Positions 12,301 to 50,825 are shown, numbered from the stretch's first letter. The stretch is 64,000 bases of DNA from Larus michahellis (GCF_964199755.1 NC_133897.1:74748080-74812079); one strand, 5' to 3'. The notes: generated by a model from the letters alone, not told the origin. Numbers and translations: made by a program.

Positions 12301-14670
12301 GGTTTTCATTTTGGTATTTTGGGTCACTTTGTTAACAAAAGGTTGGACATGAAATGCATGCGAGTTCTCCAAATTTTTAATGTATGTAACTCTAGGAGTT
12401 TAGGCTAGGGCCATCTTTGGCAGACACTGGTGAATCCCCTCCGAAAACCATGTCTTAAACAATGTACAATGATGCTTGTTGAAAGAGAGAAACACAGGCG
12501 CTGAAATGCTGTTACATGTAACTTCACTTGGTGTTATATGCCTATGTAGACCTGTACATAAAATGCATAAGCAGTTTATCATTGCTGATGCTTTAGATGC
12601 AGATGCTGTGTTTTAAAATGTGTAGTAGAATACTTCCAGAAAGTTTTTGGTTTGTTTTTTCAATATATGTATATATAAAACTAACAACTGATAACTTGCA
12701 AGATATGTATGTGGTATGTATCTTAGCTTGGCATAAACACTTGATCATCTCCTCATTATTGGAGTCACCAAATAGTCTTGGTGAAGAAATGGCATTATTC
12801 AGGGTATTAAAGACCAAGGTATTAAAGAGTGCATGCAGGTACTTTGGGGAATAAGCTATAAAGCTGAATTCTGAGAAAAACAATAGGCTTAAATATATGA
12901 AAACCTAACTTAAAACCCAATCATAATTTGAATTGTCTATGATTGTTACTTTTTGGTAAATTTGTTGTTTTGTTATGGAATACACTATTAACTAGCGATC
13001 TTTTTTACCGTAGCTATGGCTTTGGGGGTGTGGGGGGATGGATAAAAACTTATTTATATTCTTCACTGCCAAACTGGCGGTTGTCTGGTACAAAGATTAT
13101 AAATTGAGATGTCCACTCGGTCACTTGTTACTGGCATCTTAACAGCTGATGTAAGATTCCTCCCTGGTAACAAAAGCAACAGGGAGTAACAAGGTGCACA
13201 TTATGCCTTCTCCAAGGGTAAGCACCCTTTCAAGTAATACCAGTTTAGAAACATCAGTGTATTGTCCAGGCAGATATTTCCTTTACACAGTAGGCTAGTC
13301 TGCTTGAGAATGCTGCGTTCACACTTGTAAGAGTCTGATTTTATTGGTGAATTTGGCCAGGCCTGTGAATCTCAGGGCTGACCCGTATTACCAGCTGAAT
13401 TTCAGTTCCTTAATCTGTTTGGACAGCCATACCAGCCTGTAGCTATTTCTGGCATAAGGATGAGGACTACAGGATAGAGTTGCATGCGGAATCCTGCATC
13501 TTCTGTAGAGGTAGGCTGTCAGTGGATGCCAGTTGATTTGAGCTTTATTTTGCATTTTCAGATAGCAGAGGCAAAAGGTAGAGATAATGCTGGAATTTGA
13601 TTAGCAGTCAGTGCTTCTATTGCGTTTAAGCATTTGGGTTATGGTGAGCAAATGGTACAGTGATTGGTTGGTAGCATTTTCCTAGGTCTGCAAAAATAAG
13701 TGGATGACTATTATGAGTTTGCATAAGTGCTTTAACATTAGGTTTTAGGATTGCATCTAGTAGGCAGCCGGTGCTAAGGTTAGAATTAGGATTTGTGCAT
13801 ATGACCTGTGGGAACTGGCCTTCATCTGAAGCGTTGGTGACAGATAGTGTTGTGTATAATGAAAGCTAGGGTTCAGATTCAGGTTTGGATCAGGATTTAC
13901 ATTAAGGTTTACATATATTCAAAGACGAAGATTCAAAATTGTTTAATGTGGATTCTTTTCCAAATGACGGTTCAGATCTAGTCTTCCATACCAATGCACG
14001 TTAGCTCTATACTTCTCTCTCCAGGCCTTGTAAAACTGAACAATAAGCTTAACTCTTCAGCCATTACTGTGCCTAATCCTAACTGTGGCTACAGAGTAAG
14101 AATTCTGTGAACTTCAGAGCAAAGTATCCAAGTACATTTAAAACATCTTGATTTACCTTGGTGAAGAAGGCAGCGTTTATCTTGCTTCTTCACCTCCCTT
14201 CCTCAGTTAACTTTAAGCATAGCGAGCCTGCTTGCACTACCAATCCAAAACACAGCATTCAGACCCTAGGTTTACCATAGCACCTTGTGCAAAATTTGGG
14301 TTCTTCTGTCTGTTTTCCCAAACTTCGGCCCTGGCTTCATTACAGATTAGGAAGCTGCTGCTGTGTGCAAATCAAGAATAAAGAGTTCCGTCAGAGGACA
14401 TCAACCTTAAACACGCTTTTCTGGTTCTAGGGAATTATGATGGTAATCTTGACTCTCCGGTCCCTGCTTACTCTAACCCTAATCCTAGACTAGGCACCTT
14501 CTGTGGTTTGAAGGATTTAAAGGAACTAGTTATATTGAAGTGTTCTATTTAAAGAACAGATACAGATTTGGGAGTTTGGGAGTTTTTACTGTTAGATACA
14601 AATAGTAGAGTGACCCTTTACTAAAATACTATAAAATTACATATTTCCCTTTTTTTTTTTTTTTTTAAAG
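9370..14670 (+). other. MAK: MAK intron 1
   Basis: A 5.3 kb AT-rich intron ending in a long T run and AAAG acceptor (14650-14670). It contains a 17-bp tandem duplication at 12127-12160 and, between about 13730 and 14490, scattered telomere-like words (TTAGG on the left, CTAACCCTAATCC on the right). No coding exon is recognised. Confidence 0.6.
12127..12160 (+). repeat. 17-bp tandem duplication
   Basis: ATTGGACAAAAGGAATA occurs twice in perfect head-to-tail copies, 12127-12143 and 12144-12160. It lies in intron 1 of MAK. Confidence 0.9.
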
Positions 14671-41734
<27,064 letters not shown>

Positions 41735-43600
41735 AAAATGCCATCCTTGTGTAGATACGTGAGCTGTGTTCAATTCTCCTGCACTGGAAACCTGAAATGC
41801 CTATTTGCTCAAACTTTTCTTAAGACTATGCAATACTGAAGAAGGAAAAAAGACCTTGTGTTCTATTACCTGTGGAAGAAAAATATTAATATATATTTAT
41901 GATGCTGTGTAAAATACCGGCTATAAAGTAGGATTTGTTTAAGTATTGTATAACACATATTGCCAAAACTACTGAGAAGTAGATTTCACTCAACATTTTT
42001 CTATAGAGGGTCTCCTATCATTGTACTCCTAAAGCGACTGTTACAGTTGTTCGCCCAATCCAATGTCCACTATCAGCATATGCTTGTTTTCATGTACACA
42101 AGCAGCTAGAAGCGGGCCTAAAGCAGAGCAGCATCAGGCTTTCAGGTATTAGGCTGGTTCCTTACCAGAAAGTGAAAGCACAGATCGGGCTTGGTGAAGA
42201 ACACCACGCTCTCATACAAAGATTTCAGAACTCACTTGTAGCTAAGAGTTACTTAGGGTCTGTGATGTGCAAATATTCATAACAGCAATGAGAACCTGAC
42301 TCCTTGTAGCAGGACATAAGCAAACCACGGATAAATACTATACAGGGAAGGTCTAAAAACTTGGCCCATGTAGCCCATGAATGGCTACAGAATGAGATAG
42401 CAATATTGGAAAATAGCTAAACAAGTTCTGAACGCTAGACTTACCTTGCACCAAGCTGTAGTGAAGCCTAAAAATTAGATTCAACTAGATTAACTTATGA
42501 CCATTTTTGGTCAAAGATCTGTGGAGATTTATATCTGTCCTGTCAAGGGAGTGTCACAGTGGCATTTTAAGGAGCCTGAATCACTGCAGGCTGTCATCAT
42601 TTTAAGGGTGAATTAGCCAAAAAGGCATAAATTATCAGTTAACACCTACTTCTACATGTTTTTGATGATGGTGATCAACCTAAGCTACAGAAGTTGAGTA
42701 AGCTACATGAGGGAGGGTATTGGGCTGTTGCTTTCTGATTTAGATCTTAAAGGCCAACTTAGGTACCTGAAAACACAAGCTTTAATAATGCAATACCTCA
42801 ATCCATATATGCTCATTCAATACTTTCCCTGGCTTCTATACTAAGTTTTATAGTAATATCCCACAAAGGACCTTGCAATGTACAACAAATTGTTTTTAGG
42901 ATGTTGATCTACGCTCTTTCTGTTAACAGCTGCATTTAGAACAGATGCTTGAGGCTTAGTAATTACATTAAACCTGCCATTTTAAAGTACAAAATTTGTA
43001 TGTTCTTTAAAGGTGTAAAGCTGTTCATGACTGCTTTAAGCATTGTAAAAAAGAAATGTATTTGTATGACTTTTATAACTGCATATAAAAATATAAATTC
43101 CTGTTGTTGACCTAATGTGCCATAATACATGGGTTACATTAACTTACCGGAAGTCAGTTTAATCTACCATACTTGTACCAAAAAGTATTTTGTTATGAAA
43201 ATTGCACCTAAAGAAAATGCCACTTTAATACTGGAAGAGCTACAATGGGATGGGGATATCTGGTTAGTAATGCCCTGGAGACTTTAATTCAATCGCCATT
43301 GGCCTAGGCTTAAGTATTTGTCATGCCCTTAGTACTACCACATGGCCCTATGCTATTTAAATGCATCTGAATTTATCTGTAGAATATATCTGTAACTGGC
43401 TATGGCAATGAAGGACCACCTCAGACTTTCTGTAACAGGCATAAATGCATTAGTTTCATAATTAAAAAACAAGATAAATGAATCACTCATCTCCAGTACA
43501 AGACACCGTTGACTTAGTTAAAATCACAGTCTGGTCAAGGAATTAATTAATAATGTGTCCCTGTCCATAAGTCACCTAGAGCAGAAAAATAAATAGGTAT
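41735..43600 (+). other. MAK: MAK 3' UTR (extent uncertain)
   Basis: AT-rich and without coding frames. Possible polyadenylation signals are ATTAAA near 42967 and AATAAA at 43588-43593. Which is used cannot be told from sequence. Confidence 0.4.
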
Positions 43601-45472
43601 TATTTATGGCACTAAATACGGTTAGAAGAAACATGTTGTCCTTACCATATGCTAATGTACATCGAAACTGCTTTGACATAACCATAACAACCTTGACATG
43701 TTCATAATCAAAGCATGACAAGCATTAAGAAATTCTTGCAAACAGCAAGAAAAAACAGTAGTAAGAGGCTAATAGGCTTTCTCGAGTCATTGTAACTCAG
43801 ATGCATTGATACACATTGAACTGTTAGTGCAGAAATGCCATCTAATGCTTAAGAAATTTAGTATATGCTGATAAAGTTCCAGGGGAGTAAGAGGTATGTA
43901 AGGCTCAAGCTTTTCTCTCTCCCATTTGTCTGGATTACTACTGTTTCTCCCGAACATGAAAAGTGATAATAAGAGTTCTACAAGCAGTTCTTAATTCAAG
44001 CTACCGCTTTCCTAAAGCAAGGCTTAACACTTTGATCTAAGAGTTTAAAAGCTTATCAGTCCAGTTCCCTGCTTTCTATTGTCTTTATTCCATTAAAGGA
44101 CAATTGCAGGCCAATTTTGCAAGTTACCTGATTTGAGACTGCCATTACACAATTAGAAAACTGCTGAAGCATCTGCTTATTGCAGGAGATGGATGGATGT
44201 TTGCACCTTACTTCCACAGAAAATAACTGCTTCAAAAGCAGTATGAAGAGGCAAATAACCCATACAGTACTTTAGAGAAATATCTTAAATGCTGATGTGT
44301 GGCTTATTAACCTTTTCAAGTGAGAGCAAAGACATTCAGACACCTGCGTGCCAACGCTGGGTCCGCAGCCTGTGATTAGGCACTTTAAAAGGACTATTTA
44401 TAAGCAAACTATCTGCTGTCCTGCTCAGTCCTTGTTTCTATGCAGAGAGGTAGGAGGAAAAAGTAAATACGGTTGAGCACCTGAAGCCAAACTTTGCAGG
44501 ATGAGGAATAAGAGCTCTAGGAAGGTGCCCCGAGTAGTTTTTCCCAGGAGACCTCATTGCCTGTGCTCAAGCCGGCTCTAACTCAAGCTGTGTGGCCAGG
44601 GGCAAGGCTGCCGAGAGCCCTGCCGGAGCTGCGTTGCAGCCGAGTCCCTGCCTGGCCGTGTCCCTGCTGATCTGGAGCCCACCCTGCTTGACTTGGCATC
44701 CCGGCTTGACCTCAGCCCTGCCTCACCATTGCACTGCTGGCAGAGCCTAGCCACCGCCACCCCACTGGCTCTGCACTGCCTGTTTTACTGCGACAAGGAA
44801 GGAAGGGAAGAAGACCACAAGATGTCACCCTCCTGCGAAGGTACTAGCCTGATTAATTCAGAGAACTCGGACCAACTCCAGAGTCATCACTCTAATGGAT
44901 CAACCCCACTGCTTCCATCTCTCCCAGTACCAGCCACCAAAGAAGAAAGGCTGAGGAAATCAAAGCTCAGGATCTGTGCAGAAAGGGAAGTTAAGTTAAA
45001 TGAGAGCAGAAAAGGGATACATTACCATCCATGTGCAGCTCCCAGGATTATTTCTGTACGGCAGGTTTATATTTAGAACTATCTCAGGCATCAAGGGAAT
45101 CAACTGAGGACAAAGACTGATCAACTGAGCCCTTCAGTCTTTAAATAAACTTTCATAGAGCATTTTTCAAATCTGAAATAGATGATTCCTCTCAGAAAAA
45201 AAAAAAAAGAAAATAAAATTACTTTAATAGAACACTTGTCTGAATATGTAGTGTGTAGGCTTTTGTCCTCTACACCTCCCCCCAGTTCATGGGATTTTTA
45301 TATCTACAAGTCACTAGAGTCAGGGAATGGAATAGAGGTTATTTATACAATTCATGTTTGCCAATATATCCAGACACTGCGGGAAAGGCACCGAACTGTA
45401 TAAATCCAGATGAACAAGTAAAGTTAAAAACAGGTGTGCAGAACAGAGAAGTTTGTAATAATAATTTGTTCG
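43601..45472. other. Convergent intergenic region between MAK and TMEM14C
   Basis: The 3' ends of MAK (+) and TMEM14C (-) face each other here. It includes a GC-richer block at about 44330-45150 that may be an interspersed repeat or non-coding transcript, entered separately. The rest is AT-rich with nothing recognised. Confidence 0.55.
44390..45150 (+). other. Unassigned GC-richer unit with TATA-like and polyadenylation-like signals
   Basis: The block starts with a TATA-like motif (CTATTTATAAG, 44393-44403), continues through GC-rich sequence (44560-44780), and ends with AATAAA at about 45143. Its composition differs from both flanks. An open frame at 44693-45076 has no recognised similarity. 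It could be a degraded LTR, another interspersed repeat, or a small non-coding transcript. Confidence 0.25.
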
Positions 45473-46210
45473 TTTATTTAGAATAACATTTTAATCCTCA
45501 TGAAATGCAAGACTATGCCTACAATTCAGCATTATCTAATACAGCATATTTTTGATTTATGAGTTACAATCTGTAAAAGTGAAAGAAATGACATTTAGCT
45601 GCGCACTTTCACTTACAAGTGATTGCAAGAACAGGTTTGCGTTCATTGTGTTACAGCAGGACCTCGACAGCCTGCTCCGTGATTGTGTTTTCTGGGACCG
45701 GGTTCGAGCACACAGTGCTGGGAGAACAAAGTCCCTGACTGACAAACATCATGATTGGATAAACTGGCAAGGAAAGGGAGAAGTAATGTAATAAGCACGT
45801 TTGTTATATTAATTACTAGTGACAAATTGGCAACTCCCCTCCCCTTGTTTTAGCGGTATAGATGATTTTAGAATGACAAGTCCAGATGTACATTTAAGTT
45901 TCAATCCTGCAACTGTCCGTGTGCAAGTGCCAAGAGGTCTTTGCCTACAGCAAGTTGCAGGACCAGAAGCTAAGGTAATGCTATACTCATATTTTCTTGC
46001 TTCACAGTGCAGAAACTGTTAAGACAAATACCATTTTGGAAGACGTAGCAAGGGATCTCAATGTCAGTCCTTTAAAAACACAACCCACATGTGTTAGGAT
46101 ATGAAAAATACAATGGACAGACAGTGCCTTTTCCACTTTTGTGCAGCACATTTAGGCAGTTGCATTTTCAGGCTTCTCAATCAGGTATCTTCAAGTGACT
46201 TGATGCGGAC
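45473..46210 (-). other. TMEM14C: TMEM14C 3' UTR (to a possible AATAAA)
   Basis: Downstream of the TMEM14C stop on the minus strand. The first well-placed AATAAA hexamer is the complement of 45473-45478. The stretch also holds two plus-strand open segments with splice-like edges (45657-45782 and 45854-45974), judged probably fortuitous. Confidence 0.35.
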
Positions 46211-46268
46211 TTAGGGCTTAAGAGGCTTTTCCATGATCTGCAATCCAAGCCGTCCAACCATCAGTAAA
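46211..46268 (-). CDS. TMEM14C: TMEM14C exon 4: C terminus and stop
   Basis: Encodes [19 protein letters not shown] and a TAA stop (complement of 46211-46213). The acceptor is GTTCAACAG on the minus strand. Confidence 0.9.
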
Positions 46269-49200
46269 CTGTTGAACAGAATAGTTGTTATAAAAAAAAA
46301 AAAGGGATGGAGGACAAAATCCCATAAAGAACAAGGAGGAAGAAAACACTGACATGATTTCATTTAGCTGAACTCCGCCAGGAGATTTCATCATTCACAG
46401 AACTTGCCGCATAACATTTTAATCACAATATAATCCACAAATAAGTTAAATAAAATGCTTATTCAAAAACAGAGAGAAGAACAAAAGAGGGGTGACTTAC
46501 CTGGCACCAGCAACTATCCCAGGCATTGCTTTTCTGGAGTTGTAAAATCTCATTCCCATAACAGCAGACAAGGTTCCAGACGCCACTGTTGAAAAGAAGC
46601 CCAGTCAGATCCATTTGAAACAGAAACACCAGCAGAGCACCGCAGTGCTTGGACACCTAGCGGTGCCAACCAAACAGGCATATGTCTACAGACAGGAACG
46701 CCTCCCTCCTCGCCGCAGGGAAGCGTATGCAAACAGAAATTTTTCACTATGAGAGTGGTGAGGCACTGGAACAGGTTGCCCAGGGAAGTTGCGGATGCCC
46801 CATCCCTGGAGGTGTTCAAGGCCAGGCTGGATGGGGCTTTGAGCAGCCTGGTCTAGTGGGAGGTGTCCCTGCCCATGGCAGGGGGTTGGAACTAGATGAT
46901 CTTTAAGGTCCCTTCCAACCCGAACCATTCTACGATTCTATGATTTTACTTCTTTTTGTTAAACAGTAGAGCTGTTGCAAGCTTCTCAGCAGCTTTGGTA
47001 AGCGTGCTCCACTGCTCAGTAGAAGCGAGTAGATCTCACCAGGGTTAAGACTACTGTCTAATCACCCACCACCTCCAATCCTCTGGGCAGGCCACTCTCC
47101 CTCCCTCAGCTTCTCCTGATTTGCAGAATGACTATTTACTTTAATACAGATAGGCTCAAAACTGCCAGAAAGCTGGGACAGTGACAAAGTTCACTATGTG
47201 GGAGGCAAATATTGTTACAGTTCCTGTTTCTCTGTGACATTCTGATCTGGAAGGTGGCAATAAATTCTACAGCTAGAAATAAAACAACCCCATTTGAAAA
47301 TACACATTAGTAAACAGAAAGCAACTTAAGGGATCAAACTGAAAAGCAACTAACATTTTAAACATTACTCCAATTTATTTAATCTCTAAGTCTGGGAAAA
47401 AAATCCCATCGATATTCACATAAAAATTACAGGGCCGTTGCTTCTTCTTCGAAGAAAGGCAGGTGCAGGTGTTTTATAACTTTCTCCAAAGCTTCAAGAT
47501 TGTTTGCATCAGACAGGGCAAAAGGTATGCTAAAGATATTCCATCAAGGTTCTTTTTCTGGATTTCTACCCGTGACGCACTGTGACCAACCTCAAGCTCA
47601 GTGGGAGCCGCAAGGGCACACTGCAGCAGGACTGAGGAGGACTGGATGAATAAAGAGTTGTCCTACACTGGGACGTAACACCGCTTTCAAGAGGTCCACC
47701 TGCAAGCGCTACATGCACCACATCAGGGCATAGCGAAGCTGCTCACCTTTCTGTCACGACACTGCCTAAAAAACTCACGCTGGAGATGCACAGAGCAGAA
47801 GAGACAGTTCACAAATGGAAACTTTGCTCCATGTTGCACTGCATTTTATGTTTCGTTCCTCACTGAAAAGGCGGTTTGGTCCTCTGCAGTATCTACCACG
47901 GGCTTCCTAAAGCCTTTCAGCACATTATGTGATCAAGTCCTATTGGTTTTAAATAGTGTTAAATCACTGTAATACTGTAGTATCATAACACTAATAATAC
48001 TACGGCGTAGTTACAGAACAAGGAACCTCAAGAGGTCATCTAGGCTAACCTAGTGCCCAAAGGCAAGATCAATTCCTGACAGACACTGGTTTAACCAGTT
48101 ATTAAGGTCCTGCAGTGATGGAAGCCCACCTGATCTCTTCCAGTGCTTCATAATACTTTCAATTGGCATTTTATCCTCCTCTGTCACCTGAAGGGTTAAC
48201 TGCAAGCTAAACTCACAACTTCTTGTCCCACCTACTGTAAGCAAGCAGAATGTATCATTGCCTCCTTTCTTTTACGTACTGCAGACTGTTTCTTCCACAG
48301 CGTATGATGCATTAAAACATACACTGCTCTTCTGAGATGCCTGTGCAAGCCAGTATTCCATAAAGCCACACAGCGCTTGTCACAGTGCTGTCACTATTGC
48401 AAAAATGCTTATTCCATGACCACAGGCTAAAAACCCTGCTTCACAACCGAACATTTTTCATGTATGTTTCCTGTGCCTACATTAGTTTAACACGGTATCT
48501 CCTCTGGCAGAGGAGACAGGTATTTCTCACCAATGCCGGCTTCAAGGACAATCTACATTTTAGGTTTACACAAATACCTCCGGGCTGTGGGACAGGAGCT
48601 CCTGCCACCACCACTTACAACATTTGTACAAATAGAAGGGCACAGATCAGCTGAAACGCGCTAAGAAGAAAAGGTTACTATTCCCACTGCTACCGGTAAT
48701 GCTCAGTCCTTGGCTGCCCAGCGAACTCACCGAGGGAGAGCCACACATTCTTTGGATCTTTGGACTGCTGGTAAGCGCCTAGTCCCGCCAAGCCACCAAA
48801 GAGGAGCCCGGCAGCTAGAGACGGGACGCTGCCTTGGATAGAATGAAAGACACAGCAGTTAGTAACTAAGTATACGCACAAAGCTACCCTGCAAACCAAA
48901 CAAGTGTCCATCGCTAAAATAATCCACATGAACAATCTAAAAAAAGGACACTGGAGTGGGGTTTCTTATAACTAAGACACTTTGCAGGCCTCGGCACCAT
49001 TTCCCCACAACCCGGATTCGGGGGATCGGCCGGGGTCACTCCCCGCCGCGGCCCAGGGCCGGCCGACACCCCGCCGCCTCCCGGGGGCCTCAGGTGGGCC
49101 CGGCAGCGACACAGACCGCCCTCCCCAACCGCTCGGACACCCGCCGGGCCAGGCCCAGGCCCGGGACACCCGCCGCCGCCGCTACCGGCACCTACCTGCC

Positions 49201-49271
49201 TTGGCGTAGCCGACGACGCCGCCCGCCGCCACCAGCGCCGCGTAGCCGAAGCCCAGCCAGTCGTACTCCAT
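46211..49271 (-). CDS. TMEM14C: TMEM14C, mitochondrial inner-membrane protein for haem synthesis (complete, 4 coding exons)
   Basis: The coding exons on the minus strand are 49271-49196, 48832-48731, 46585-46501 and 46268-46211. They total 321 nt and 106 residues with consistent phases. The protein has four hydrophobic segments at about residues 6-22 ([17 protein letters not shown]), 29-46 ([18 protein letters not shown]), 54-70 and 78-95, the standard TMEM14 plan. The motifs [23 protein letters not shown] and IVAGASLLMV match TMEM14C better than TMEM14A. In mammals TMEM14C aids transfer of porphyrin precursors into the mitochondrial matrix for haem formation in erythroid cells. Human has a close copy, TMEM14B, next to it; only one copy is seen here. 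The N terminus is shorter than in human TMEM14C (112 residues). All donors and acceptors are canonical. Confidence 0.92.
46501..46585 (-). CDS. TMEM14C: TMEM14C exon 3
   Basis: Encodes [20 protein letters not shown] and MPGIVAGA. Minus-strand acceptor TTCTTTTCAACAG, donor CCAG|GTAAGT. It is in a different frame from the longer open frame overlapping it. Confidence 0.92.
46736..46945 (+). mobile_element. CR1 LINE 3' fragment
   Basis: Contains the conserved CR1 3' region (GGCACTGGAACAGGTTGCC, then CCCTTCCAACCCGAACC) and ends in ATTCTACGATTCTATGATTTT, the CR1 terminal repeat. It is on the plus strand, opposite to TMEM14C. It is a few hundred bases long and severely 5'-truncated. Confidence 0.9.
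47427..47529 (-). CDS. Candidate orphan terminal exon, 33 residues
   Basis: On the minus strand, after an acceptor-like TATCTTTAG, an open frame encodes [20 protein letters not shown] and [13 protein letters not shown], then TAA. It looks like amphipathic helix plus tail and does not look random. It lies inside TMEM14C intron 2, on the same strand, but its phase does not match TMEM14C exon 2 in this frame. If spliced to exon 2 it would be read in another frame ending LWRKL. I do not recognise the protein. It may be a terminal exon of an unknown gene, a relic, or chance. Confidence 0.25.
48015..48200 (-). mobile_element. Degraded CR1-type fragment
   Basis: Reading the plus strand, GAACCTCAAGAGGTCATCTAGG, TGCCCAAAGGCAAGATCAA and GTGATGGAAGCCCACC resemble the complement of an old CR1 3' region, as in the young copy at 37.2 kb. 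It is diverged; the boundaries are approximate. Confidence 0.55.
48731..48832 (-). CDS. TMEM14C: TMEM14C exon 2
   Basis: Encodes [20 protein letters not shown] and [13 protein letters not shown] in 102 nt, phase 1 at both ends. Minus-strand acceptor CTATCCAAG, donor CTCG|GTGAGT. Confidence 0.93.
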
Positions 49272-49530
49272 CTGCGGGCAGCGCCTGGCCTCGCCCCGCC
49301 GCCCCCCGGCTCCGACCTTGGGCCGCTCTCCCCGCCGCGGCGCCGCCTTCCCCCGCAGGGCCCGCCCGCTGGGCCGTGACGGGCAGCCGGAGGGAGGCCG
49401 ATCGACCCGGCGGCCGCGGAGGCCGGGGCCGGGGCCGGGGCGCGGGGTGGAGGCGGGTGCGGGAGCCGTGCCGCCGCGGCCCCTGCGGGGCTGGCGGGGT
49501 GGATGAGCCGCAGTGCGTCCCGGGCCTGCG
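48980..49530 (-). promoter_or_regulatory. TMEM14C: CpG-island promoter of TMEM14C
   Basis: Very high G+C with dense CpG spanning exon 1 and its upstream side (49272-49530). This is typical of a housekeeping promoter and lacks a TATA box. Long open frames on both strands here arise from the GC bias. Confidence 0.75.
49196..49271 (-). CDS. TMEM14C: TMEM14C exon 1 with start codon
   Basis: Encodes [20 protein letters not shown] and GYAKAG. The start is chosen because family similarity begins at [10 protein letters not shown] and the ATG directly precedes it. The donor GCAG|GTAGGT is at 49196/49195. Confidence 0.92.
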
Positions 49531-49549
49531 GTTCCGCGGGAGAAAAGGT

Positions 49550-50500
49550 CTTTAATCACCGGTTACCGACACGGGTAAAACAGGCTCGGCTTGGGGAGGT
49601 TAATTTAATTTATTGCCAATTAATAACACACTAGGAAAGTCAGAAATAGAACGAAATAAAACCATCTTGTCCCCTTTTTTTTCAGGCTCACCATCACTCT
49701 GGACTCCCCCGGGGGATGGGGAATGGGGGTTGCGGTCAGTACAAAATGCCTCATCTCCCCTGCTCCTTCCAACTTGCTCTCTTCCCCTGCTCCAGCGTGG
49801 GGTCTCTCCCGCGGGGGACAGTCCTGCACGAACTTCTCCAACATGGGTCCCTCCCACGGGCTGCAGTTCTTCACGGACTGCTCCGGCGTGGGCCCATTGC
49901 ACAGGGTGCAGTCCTTCATGGACAGGCTGCTCTAGCGTGGGCCCCCCACGGGGCCACAGGTCCTGCAGGAAAAACCTGCATCTGCTGGGGCTCCTCTCCA
50001 CGGGCTGCAGCTTCCTTCAGGGCATGTCCACCCGCTGCCGTGTGAGGTCCTCCACGGGATGTGGTGTGAGTACCTGTTCCACTGTCGTCCTCCATGAGCT
50101 ATAGTGTGGGTATCTGCTCCACCGTGGTCCTCCATGGGCTGCAGGGGGACAGCCTGCTTCACCGTGGTCTTCTCCGGGGGATGCAGGGGAATCTCTGCTC
50201 CTCCTCCCTTCCTTCTGCTCTGACCTGGGTGTCTGCAGGGCTGTTCTCTCGTGTTTTCTCACTCTCTGTCAGCTGCTGCTGTGCAGTGTTTTTACCCTTT
50301 CTTAAATATGTTGTCACAGAGGCACTGCCACCATCGCTGACGGGCTCAGCTTTGGCAAGCAGTGGTTCTGTCTTGAAGCCAGCTGGAGATGGCTCTGCCC
50401 AACATGAGGGCAGCTCCTGGTATCTTCCCACAGAAGCCCTCCCTGCAGCCCTCCCGCTACCACAACCTTGCCATGTAAGCCCAATACAGATATCAAAAGA
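49550..50500 (-). mobile_element. Avian ERV-type LTR (solo, 3'-truncated), minus strand
   Basis: Read on the minus strand, the element starts near TGTATTGGGCTTACATGGC (about 50497) and contains a degenerate internal array. That array holds repeated GCAGCCCATGGAGGACCACG-type units of roughly 40-60 nt. It ends with GGCAATAAATTAAATTAACC (AATAAA signal near 49612) and CCGTGTCGGTAACCGGTGA. I recall this combination from LTRs widespread in bird genomes. No gag, pol or env sequence is attached. It sits directly upstream of TMEM14C in the same orientation. The family name is not assigned. Confidence 0.6.
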
Positions 50501-50825
50501 AGGCATCTGGATTGCCCAGAAGCTCTGCTGAGCACAGTGTCACATGCTGAGTGATGGCAGTGATGTGCTACAGGGCACAATCCCTGGCATCACATGGAGC
50601 AGCCGCCCCAGCACTGCACTGGATGCAATCCCAGCTCCCGAGGGCGGGTGGAGGGTGTAGCTCTCCCGTTCTGGGGCTGCAGAGGTGCCTGGGACTGGTT
50701 GGCTGGAGAGCAGCTTTGCGAGAAAGGCCTTGGGCATCCCAGGGTGTGAAAGAAGTTGCTCATGAGGCAGCAGCATGCCCTTGCAGCAAAGAAGGTAGAC
50801 GGTTGAGGGAGATGATCCTTCCTCT

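Larger units (their letters stand above)
46586..48730 (-). other. TMEM14C: TMEM14C intron 2
   Basis: 2.1 kb. It carries a plus-strand CR1 3' end (about 46736-46945), a degraded minus-strand CR1 piece (about 48015-48200), and an exon-like open stretch on the minus strand at 47427-47529. Confidence 0.75.

Noticed and set aside
48956-49559. Long open frames on both strands over TMEM14C exon 1.
   Set aside because: Same GC-bias effect; only the 76-nt minus-strand stretch continues by splicing into a known protein.
49613-50104. Open frames of 70-163 codons in the LTR array.
   Set aside because: They come from repeated units read in several frames and have no recognisable domain.
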